A stretch of 64,000 bases of DNA from Magicicada septendecula. Taxonomy: Eukaryota; Arthropoda; Insecta; Hemiptera; Cicadidae. How positions within the stretch are numbered: position 1 is the first letter of the stretch; every line of letters starts with the position of its first letter. The stretch covers positions 34,299,747 to 34,363,746 of the forward strand of contig CM068370.1 of NCBI GenBank assembly GCA_034769895.1. Reading direction: 5' to 3'. Positions 55,950 through 64,000 of the stretch are shown here, in pieces. The position numbers and the translations under genes were made by a program. A model generated the notes under the pieces. That model saw only the letters and a list, made by a program, of their open reading frames with translations. It made no database searches and was not told the origin of the DNA.

Positions 55950-58900
55950 ACTTGCAAGCAGGTACAATGCGGGCGTGTTCCATGTTCGGCGCAGGGTTGC
56001 CGACTGCCGGTCTAAAGAGTATTTCACTGTGCGGCCTTGACCGAGACTCTGCATCTGCTCGGCTAGCCGAGAAACGTGTGGAAGGACACTCTCCACTCTC
56101 CGTAATTATCGTAGCCGAGAAACGTGTGGAAGGACACTCTCCACTCTCGTAATTATCGTAGCCGAGAAACGTGTGAAGGACACTCTCCACTCTCCGTAAT
56201 TATCGTAGCCGAGAAACGTGTGAAGGACAATCTCCACTCTCCGTAATTATCGTAGCCGAGAAACGTGTGGAAGGACACTCTCCACTCTCCGTAATTATCG
56301 TAGCCGAGAAACGTGTGGAAGGACACTCTCCACTCTCCGTAATTATCGTAGCCGAGAACGTGTGGAACGACAATCTCCACTCTCCGTAATTATCGTAGCC
56401 GAGAAACGTGTGGAAGGACACTCTCCACTCTCCGTAATTATCGTAGCCGAGAAACGTGTGAAGGACACTCTCCACTCTCCGTAATTATCGTAGCCGAGAA
56501 ACGTGTGGAACGACAATCTCCACTCTCCGTAATTATCGTAGCCGAGAAACGTGTGGAAGGACACTCTCCACTCTCCGTAATTATCGTAGCCGAGAAACGT
56601 GTGGAAGGACACTCTCCACTCTCCGTAATTATCGTAGCCGAGAAACGTGTGGAAGGACACTCTCCACTCTCCGTAATTATCGTAGCCGAGAAACGTGTGG
56701 AAGGACACTCTCCACTCTCCGTAATTATCGTAGCCGAGAAACGTGTGGAAGGACACTCTCCACTCTCCGTAATTATCGTAGCCGAGAAACGTGTGGAAGG
56801 ACACTCTCCACTCTCCGTAATTATCGTAGCCGAGAAACGTGTGGAACGACAATCTCCACTCTCCGTAATTATCGTAGCCGAGAAACGTGTGGAAGGACAC
56901 TCTCCACTCTCCGTAATTATCGTAGCCGAGAAACTTGTGGAAGGACACTCTCCACTCTCCGTAATTATCGTAGCCGAGAAACGTGTGGAAGGACACTCTC
57001 CACTCTCCGTAATTATCGTAGCCGAGAAACGTGTGGAAGGACACTCTCCACTCTCCGTAATTATCGTAGCCGAGAAACGTGTGGAACGACAATCTCCACT
57101 CTCCGTAATTATCGTAGCCGAGAAACGTGTGGAAGGACACTCTCCACTCTCCGTAATTATCGTAGCCGAGAAACGTGTGGAAGGACACTCTCCACTCTCC
57201 GTAATTATCGTAGCCGAGAAACGTGTGGAAGGACACTCTCCACTCTCCGTAATTATCGTAGCCGAGAAACGTGTGGAAGGACACTCTCCACTCTCCGTAA
57301 TTATCGTAGCCGAGAACGTGTGGAAGGACACTCTCCACTCTCCGTAATTATCGTAGCCGAGAAACGTGTGGAAGGACACTCTCCACTCTCCGTAATTATC
57401 GTAGCCGAGAAACGTGTGGAAGGACACTCTCCACTCTCCGTAATATCGTAGCCGAGAAACGTGTGGAACGACAATCTCCACTCTCCGTAATTATCGTAGC
57501 CGAGAAACGTGGAAGGACACTCTCCACTCTCCGTAATTATCGTAGCCGAGAACGTGTGGAAGGACACTCTCCACTCTCCGTAATTATCGTAGCCGAGAAA
57601 CGTGTGGAAGGACACTCTCCACTCTCCGTAATTATCGTAGCCGAGAAACGTGTGGAACGACAATCTCCACTCTCCGTAATTATCGTAGCCGAGAAACGTG
57701 TGGAAGGACACTCTCCACTCTCCGTAATTATCGTAGCCGAGAAACGTGTGGAACGACAATCTCCACTCTCCGTAATTATCGTAGCCGAGAAACGTGTGGA
57801 AGGACACTCTCCACTCTCCGTAATTATCGTAGCCGAGAAACGTGTGGAAGGACACTCTCCACTCTCCGTAATTATCGTAGCCGAGAAACGTGTGGAAGGA
57901 CACTCTCCACTCTCCGTAATTATCGTAGCCGAGAAACGTGTGGAACGACAATCTCCACTCTCCGTAATTATCGTAGCCGAGAAACGTGTGGAAGGACACT
58001 CTCCACTCTCCGTAATTATCGTAGCCGAGAAACGTGTGGAAGGACACTCTCCACTCTCCGTAATTATCGTAGCCGAGAAACGGTGTGGAAGGACACTCTC
58101 CACTCTCCGTAATTATCGTAGCCGAGAAACGTGTGGAAGGACACTCTCCACTCTCCGTAATTATCGTAGCCGAGAAACGTGTGGAACGACAATCTCCACT
58201 CTCCGTAATTATCGTAGCCGAGAAACGTGTGGAAGGACACTCTCCACTCTCCGTAATTATCGTAGCCGAGAACGTGTGGAAGGACACTCTCACTCTCCGT
58301 AATTATCGTAGCCGAGAAACGTGTGGAAGGACACTCTCCACTCTCCGTAATTATCGTAGCCGAGAAACGTGTGGAAGGACACTCTCCACTCTCCGTAATT
58401 ATCGTAGCCGAGAAACGTGTGGAACGACAATCTCCACTCTCCGTAATTATCGTAGCCGAGAAACGTGTGGAAGGACACTCTCCACTCTCCGTAATTATCG
58501 TAGCCGAGAAACGTGTGGAAGGACACTCTCCACTCTCCGTAATTATCGTAGCCGAGAAACGTGTGGAACGACAATCTCCACTCTCCGTAATTATCGTAGC
58601 CGAGAAACGTGTGGAAGGACACTCTCCACTCTCCGTAATTATCGTAGCCGAGAAACGTGTGGAAGGACACTCTCCACTCTCCGTAATTATCGTAGCCGAG
58701 AACGTGTGGAACGACAATCTCCACTCTCCGTAATTATCGTAGCCGAGAAACGTGTGGAAGGACACTCTCCACTCTCCGTAATTATCGTAGCCGAGAAACG
58801 TGTGGAAGGACACTCTCCACTCTCCGTAATTATCGTAGCCGAGAAACGTGTGGAAGGACACTCTCCACTCTCCGTAATTATCGTAGCCGAGAAACGTGTG

Positions 58901-60760
58901 GAACGACAATCTCCACTCTCCGTAATTATCGTAGCCGAGAAACGTGTGGAAGGACACTCTCCACTCTCCGTAATTATCGTAGCCGAGAAACGTGTGGAAG
59001 GACACTCTCCACTCTCCGTAATTATCGTAGCCGAGAAACGTGTGGAAGGACACTCTCCACTCTCCGTAATTATCGTAGCCGAGAAACGTGTGGAAGGACA
59101 CTCTCCACTCTCCGTAATTATCGTAGCCGAGAAACGTGTGGAAGGACACTCTCCACTCTCCGTAATTATCGTAGCCGAGAAACGTGTGGAACGACAATCT
59201 CCACTCTCCGTAATTATCGTAGCCGAGAAACGTGTGGAAGGACACTCTCCACTCTCCGTAATTATCGTAGCCGAGAAACGTGTGGAAGGACACTCTCCAC
59301 TCTCCGTAATTATCGTAGCCGAGAAACGTGTGGAAGGACACTCTCCACTCTCCGTAATTATCGTAGCCGAGAAACGTGTGGAAGGACACTCTCCACTCTC
59401 CGTAATTATCGTAGCCGAGAAACGTGTGGAAGGACACTCTCCACTCTCCGTAATTATCGTAGCCGAGAAACGTGTGGAAGGACACTCTCCACTCTCCGTA
59501 ATTATCGTAGCCGAGAACGTGTGGAAGGACACTCTCCACTCTCCGTAATTATCGTAGCCGAGAAACGTGTGGAAGGACACTCTCCACTCTCCGTAATTAT
59601 CGTAGCCGAGAAACGTGTGGAAGGACACTCTCCACTCTCCGTAATTATCGTAGCCGAGAAACGTGTGGAAGGACACTCTCCACTCTCCGTAATTATCGTA
59701 GCCGAGAAACGTGTGGAAGGACACTCTCCACTCTCCGTAATTATCGTAGCCGAGAAACGTGTGGAAGGACACTCTCCACTCTCCGTAATTATCGTAGCCG
59801 AGAAACGTGTGGAAGGACACTCTCCACTCTCCGTAATTATCGTAGCCGAGAAACGTGTGGAAGGACACTCTCCACTCTCCGTAATTATCGTAGCCGAGAA
59901 ACGTGTGGAAGGACACTCTCCACTCTCCGTAATTATCGTAGCCGAGAAACGTGTGGAAGGACACTCTCCACTCTCCGTAATTATCGTAGCCGAGAAACGT
60001 GTGGAAGGACACTCTCCACTCTCCGTAATTATCGTAGCCGAGAACGTGTGGAAGGACACTCTCCACTCTCCGTAATTATCGTAGCCGAGAAACGTGTGGA
60101 AGGACACTCTCCACTCTCCGTAATTATCGTAGCCGAGAAAACGTGTGGAAGGACACTCTCCACTCTCCGTAATTATCGTAGCCGAGAAACGTGTGGAAGG
60201 ACACTCTCCACTCTCCGTAATTATCGTAGCCGAGAAACGTGTGGAAGGACACTCTCCACTCTCCGTAATTATCGTAGCCGAGAAACGTGTGGAAGGACAC
60301 TCTCCACTCTCCGTAATTATCGTAGCCGAGAAAACGTGTGGAAGGACACTCTCCACTCTCCGTAATTATCGTAGCCGAGAAACGTGTGGAAGGACACTCT
60401 CCACTCTCCGTAATTATCGTAGCCGAGAAACGTGTGGAAGGACACTCTCCACTCTCCGTAATTATCGTAGCCGAGAAACGTGTGGAAGGACACTCTCCAC
60501 TCTCCGTAATTATCGTAGCCGAGAAACGTGTGGAAGGACACTCTCCACTCTCCGTAATTATCGTAGCCGAGAAACGTGTGGAAGGACACTCTCCACTCTC
60601 CGTAATTATCGTAGCCGAGAAACGTGTGGAAGGACACTCTCCACTCTCCGTAATTATCGTAGCCGAGAAACGTGTGGAAGGACACTCTCCACTCTCCGTA
60701 ATTATCGTAGCCGAGAAACGTGTGGAAGGACACTCTCCACTCTCCGTAATTATCGTAACA
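55950..60760 (-). repeat. LTR-like repeat, copy F, with an internal satellite expansion
   Basis: Left of the array, 55950-56065 contains U3-like text of the LTR family (gcggccttgaccgagactctgc, then ggctagccgag). Right of it, ttatcgtaaca (60751-60760) equals the LTR start, compare cattgtcgtgaca of copy A and attgtcgcaaca of copy C. The satellite unit itself corresponds to the LTR bases between them. The LTR past the TATA region is missing on the left, where a Helentron-like fragment abuts. Confidence 0.65.
56066..60757. repeat. 48-bp minisatellite, about 98 tandem copies
   Basis: The unit is gccgagaaacgtgtggaagg, acactctccactctccgtaa, ttatcgta (48 bp). Because 48 is divisible by three, long frames stay open on both strands (plus VEGHSPLSVIIVAEKR, minus ESGECPSTRFSATIIT or GEWRVSFHTFLGYDNY). 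These are artefacts of the repeat, not genes. A second variant (ggaacgacaatctcc instead of ggaaggacactctcc) occurs about 14 times between 56360 and 59190, spaced every 2-8 units. The last about 1.5 kb (59210-60757) is uniform. A few 1-bp indels shift the frame. Confidence 0.97.
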
Positions 60761-60866
60761 GTATTCTAATGATTTTGTAATCTCTGTATCCATGCGTGTA
60801 CTATTCACAAGGCTACAGTCTGAATTTGTACACTTACAACCGGCACTTTTCTTCATTTGATTTGTG

Positions 60867-61310
60867 CAGTATCGTATGTAGAATTTGGCCTTAGGAACGG
60901 ATATCCTGTCGTGTCGGCTTCAGAAGAAAAAACACAACTTAAATCTAACTAATATTACAAATCTTTAAAGTGCTGAAACACGTGTGATAACAGTCTGAAA
61001 TCAATCCCGTTAAAGTAAAAGGTAATGAAACGATAACGTGCTACTGAAACATTGTTAACGAGAAATGTATTGACATTTTATGTTTAAAAGGAATGACTAC
61101 TGTTTTAATAAAAAAAAATATCCCAAGAAAATTGTGTACATAAAAAAATACACCGTTTGAAAAAAAAAAATTAGACGTTAACGTATTAGCCTTGATTTTG
61201 TGGCCATTTCATTAACAACTTCTTCCTGGGTCAACGAACTGATTTTTCTGTATTTCGTACTTCAAACTTATACGCAAATGCTACGTAATGTTTGTATATT
61301 ACGTAACATC
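60867..61310. mobile_element. hAT-type MITE, second copy, right end lost
   Basis: Starts CAGTATCGTATGTAGAATTT, homologous to the left end at 11877, and shares ordered segments with that MITE (agtcggcttca, tgaaatcaatccc, gaacattgtt-like, tacgcaaatgct). The right terminal repeat is not found, as LTR copy E begins about 61330. Confidence 0.6.
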
Positions 61311-61700
61311 CTCAAAAAGTCGGCTGGTACAGGTACGTAAAATTTCTACTCGCTTCTCGACTAGCTGAGTATTGTCTGTGTCAAGGCCGTCCACTTACGT
61401 ACCACTCCAGACTGTTCGAGAGTACTTGCAACTATGGGCATTATGCCGGCACGCCGCCCAAAAGAGTGGAAAATTATTCTGGAACTTCTGCAGGTTATAT
61501 ATAAACAACAGCGGCCGGCTTAGTTATTCCTGGTGAGATTGTAGAGTGGGGATCAAGTGACTGTTAAGGCTCGTTTACACGGTTCAAGTTTACTGGCTTC
61601 AAGTATTTGAAGTCAAGTAAACTTGACATCTGAATTCTGTCTACACGGGGAAAGTGGAAGCGTCATATACTTGACGCCACTACATTCATTTTTGTTTGAA

Positions 61701-61919
61701 ATGTCGAGTAGAAAGGTGCGTCGTATTGCAGTTAAACTGTTAGTGAACTCATTGAGCAAAAGTCTACGGGATGATACAACGGAAAATATCAACAGACAGA
61801 GAAAGCAAACTCGGAGGTGGGTGGGAACATGGGTAGCTAGAAGGGAAACATATGGTGCCTTTTCAACACTGTCACGCGAGTTGGCAGATGAAGATCCTTC
61901 GTCTTCCAAACTCATCTAA
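61701..61919 (+). pseudogene. Harbinger transposase N-terminal fragment (HARBI1-like)
   Basis: From ATG 61701: MSSRKVRRIAVKLLVNSLSK, RKQTRRWVGTWVARRETYGA and FSTLSRELADEDP. The RRRWWVRPWL.RR..GA...L..EL..EDP signature precedes the DDE domain in HARBI1-like transposases. WWVR has become RWVG. The frame stops at SKLI, and no catalytic core follows, so only the leading 72 residues remain. Confidence 0.82.
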
Positions 61920-62008
61920 GGATGACAGTACAGAAATTTAAGGAGCTATTAGGAAACGTTGAAGCAAAAATAAGTAGAACAAATACTACCATGAGAAATG
62001 CAATTCCC

Positions 62009-62353
62009 TCAGGAACAAAGCTGGAAATCAACTGCGTCTGCTGCTTTAAACCAACTTAATTTTGGTTTATATATTTCATTAGTGGCCGCCCCACTCTTTT
62101 CGGACTTCAGGATTTTTGCAAGTTCTTGGCGAAAAACCGTTCTTATGGTTTTAATTCTTTTACGCAATAGTTCAGTAGTAATTGTGACGTCTAAACTTGT
62201 TTCTTTAACTTCACTGACAAGTTTTTGAAAAGATACATCCCTTACATTTTTTGTTAGAATAGTCACTTCGCTTAATATTCCACAAAATGTCATATTTTCT
62301 GTATATAGCAAGAAACTCGTGTAGGCTATATCATTTGCATTCCACTTACTCAT
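62009..62353 (-). pseudogene. Harbinger-associated MADF/Myb-like DNA-binding protein, truncated
   Basis: The start is taken at MSKWNAND (62351-62353), although the open frame extends to 62446 upstream. FQKLVSEVKETSLDVTITTE, LLRKRIKTIRTVFRQELAKI and LKSEKSGAATNEIYKPKLSW form the MADF fold typical of the second gene in insect Harbinger elements (KIK.IR..Y..EL.K..KSKKSGAG.D.VYKPKL.WF). In intact elements it helps bring the transposase to the DNA. Here only about 115 residues remain, ending FQLCS. The amino-terminal LW.....DYKDR segment is degenerate. Confidence 0.8.
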
Positions 62354-62873
62354 GTTAATATTAAAATTAATGACTTTAAAATGCTTTAACGAGAACTGCA
62401 GAATCACCTCACAGAGAAAACAATACACTAAAAGTCGACTGCGCACTGAAGAGACAGATTCCCTTGACTGCTTGAAGGCAAGGGAGCCGTCTAGACGGAG
62501 ACAGTAGGGCAGGATAGTGAGTCACGTGACTTTCAAGTGGCAACAAAACTTGACGCTAGCCCAACTCTACTTTCCACAACCGTTTACACAGGGATAGTAT
62601 AAGGAAAGTAGCTTGACTTCAAGTGCTTGAAGCCAGTAAACTTGAACCGTGTAAACGAGGCTTAGGGATTAGTGGAAAGTGATTATTGTGTTATAGGCTA
62701 TTTAGCGCGGAACTCTAATTGACAATTATTATTGAGTATGGACAAATTTGACTTGAATTATTGTATGAAAATACCTTGTTGATTTCACATTGTCATTTGT
62801 GTCTAATTGAAGTTGGCAACTAGTTGGCATTCTAGTGACTTCATTTGTGTCTGTATTTTGTTTGGACTGTACA

Positions 62874-64000
62874 ATCCGTGAGACCGCCATAAAATTATGG
62901 CTTACACCTTGTGACAAACCTTGTGTAGGCCTGAAATGTACAGAACCGGGAGATTTTGCGGACTAGTTTCGTTTCAGATCATGTTTGTGCTTATTAGAGG
63001 CATAATTTGTTACAAATTTAATATTGCAAGCAGTAACAATTTAGTAATTTTACTCATTATTTAAGAGCGTTGTTTAGACTGTATAAGATAAATATGTTAA
63101 AGAAAATTGTTTAATGGTGACTGCTCTTCCCTAAGAATTGTGAAGAAAAAGATAATCAACTTCTGAGGAAATGAAGCTATGAATGTTTAATGTGTCGTAC
63201 ATTTGACGGGATATCTGTAGGAGGAAACTTTAATAATTTAGTAACAAGTAAGTTGAAAACCGCAAATGGTAGGGCATTTTTTAACAAAAATATGAGCGCA
63301 TGTAGAGTAGAGATTAGAGGGGAGCACAGAATAACCACGGCGCTTGACAGAGAAGCCTTAATGGAACAAGGAAAATAATGACGTGATGGTATTATCAAGC
63401 TCGACATGGCTGTCAGAACTGCTGAATTATTTTGATTAATGAGTTGCCCTAAGTTCAAAAATAATAATCACGTTAAATAACAAAACACAGTTAAGGAGGA
63501 AAAGGTAACATAACTGAAGGTTAAATAGCTACTGCGTAATACAACCCTGCAATAGCGGTTCGGTAAAGAAACTAGCTATCCTAGTTTAAGTTTATGATGA
63601 CAAAAATTACATTAACTGGAAAAACTGTTTTAATACTATTGCACTGTATTAATATTGTAGTATTATATTAGTATTTTCTATATAGGTAACTCGAAGTTTC
63701 TTGCAGCAATTATATAATGTTGTGATGTTATACAATTTGTTTCTTTTGCAAGTAGTGTAAATTTCAAGTAGATGTATGATAGGCTCGCATCGCGCTCTGC
63801 CATCAAGTACTCAACGAATGCTTTCGCCGAGTAAATGCATATACCTTCTTTATTCTGATTGGCGGATGGTGGAGTCTTTACCTGTAGATTATTCTGATTG
63901 GCTGATGGTGTAATTTTTACCTGTACGTGGGACTTGGTGAATTTATAAGTATAGGTAAGATCGCGGGACGTCTTTAGCCTTCACCACAGTACTGTGGGCC
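62874..64000. other. No gene recognised; CCAAT-bearing short repeat near the edge
   Basis: A 62-residue frame at 63190-63378 (MCRTFDGISVGGNFNNLVTS) has no family I recognise. Two copies of attctgattggc(g/t)gatggtg...ttacctgta occur at 63851-63887 and 63890-63926, 39 bp apart. The final ccacagtactgtgg (63981-63996) matches the start of the repeats with hammerhead-like cores and is cut by the window edge. Confidence 0.45.

Larger units (their letters stand above)
61567..62661 (+). mobile_element. PIF/Harbinger transposon with both gene remnants
   Basis: Flanked by TTA at 61564-61566 and 62662-62664. The ends AGGCTCGTTTACACGGTTCA and, inverted, GCCTCGTTTACACGGTTCAA align over about 50 bp, continuing through gtttactggcttcaag. 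The two diverging gene pieces characteristic of the superfamily are present: a HARBI1-like transposase N-terminus (plus) and a MADF/Myb-like protein (minus). At 1,095 bp the element lacks the DDE catalytic domain. Confidence 0.9.
61332..62873 (+). repeat. LTR-like repeat, copy E, split by a Harbinger element
   Basis: U3 text (cgcttctcgactagctgag, gtcaaggccgtccacttacg, gcattatgccggcacgccg), TATA box tatatataaac near 61496, cggccggcttag and gagtggggatcaagtg end at 61566. The family sequence resumes at 62665 (gggattagtggaaagtg) and ends at ctgtaca, 62873. It complements copies A and B in the same orientation. Confidence 0.68.

Noticed and set aside
56066-60757. CRISPR-like array
   Set aside because: There are no variable spacers. 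Units are contiguous and near-identical, and the genome is clearly eukaryotic.
56343-60856. Long frames of 130-490 codons on both strands suggesting repetitive proteins
   Set aside because: They are produced by the 48-bp (16-codon) tandem repeat. Frames are equally open on both strands and break only at unit indels.

Overview
The window is eukaryotic nuclear DNA made almost entirely of decayed and nested transposable elements. I found no gene I would assign to the host. Large intergenic AT-rich stretches, mariner, Tigger/pogo, hAT, PIF/Harbinger and Mutator-like transposase remnants, Jockey and RTE-like non-LTR retrotransposons, a tRNA-derived SINE and solo LTR-like repeats point to a large insect genome. 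The reverse-transcriptase families resemble those I associate with cockroaches such as Periplaneta, but that is recollection and not something I could test.

Layout. 0-16.5 kb: a small complete hAT element with an 8-bp target duplication, two TATA-bearing LTR-like repeats, Jockey and RTE-like fragments, a Tigger remnant, a 575-bp sequence present twice with RTE pieces inserted, and a 426-bp hAT MITE. 16.5-27.8 kb: one mariner carcass, still bounded by recognisable inverted ends and TA, split by a Helentron-like element, an almost complete Jockey retrotransposon with a 12-bp target duplication, an RTE fragment and an unidentified 4.3-kb insert. 27.8-46.7 kb: RTE fragments, a retrocopied transposon 3' end with a 23-bp target duplication, two more mariners (one a head-to-head palindrome), a Mutator-like transposase relic, a long DDE transposase ORF, a complete tRNA-SINE, and LTR copies interrupted by other elements. 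46.7-54.2 kb: a hAT element swollen by Helentron-like units carrying about 162-bp tandem repeats, followed by an inverted, near-identical copy that forms a large palindrome. 54.3-64 kb: a Tigger 5' half, a 4.7-kb minisatellite of 48-bp units that appears to have grown inside an LTR, another hAT MITE copy, and a further LTR copy carrying a Harbinger element that keeps pieces of both of its genes.

The coherent picture is insertion history rather than a working pathway. The Jockey element looks youngest (long poly-A, intact ORF1, one frameshift in ORF2). The most unusual signals are the LTR-born satellite, the repeat-expanding Helentron-like family, and a recurrent hammerhead-ribozyme-like core (CTGATGAT, hairpin, GAAAC) in several unrelated repeat contexts.
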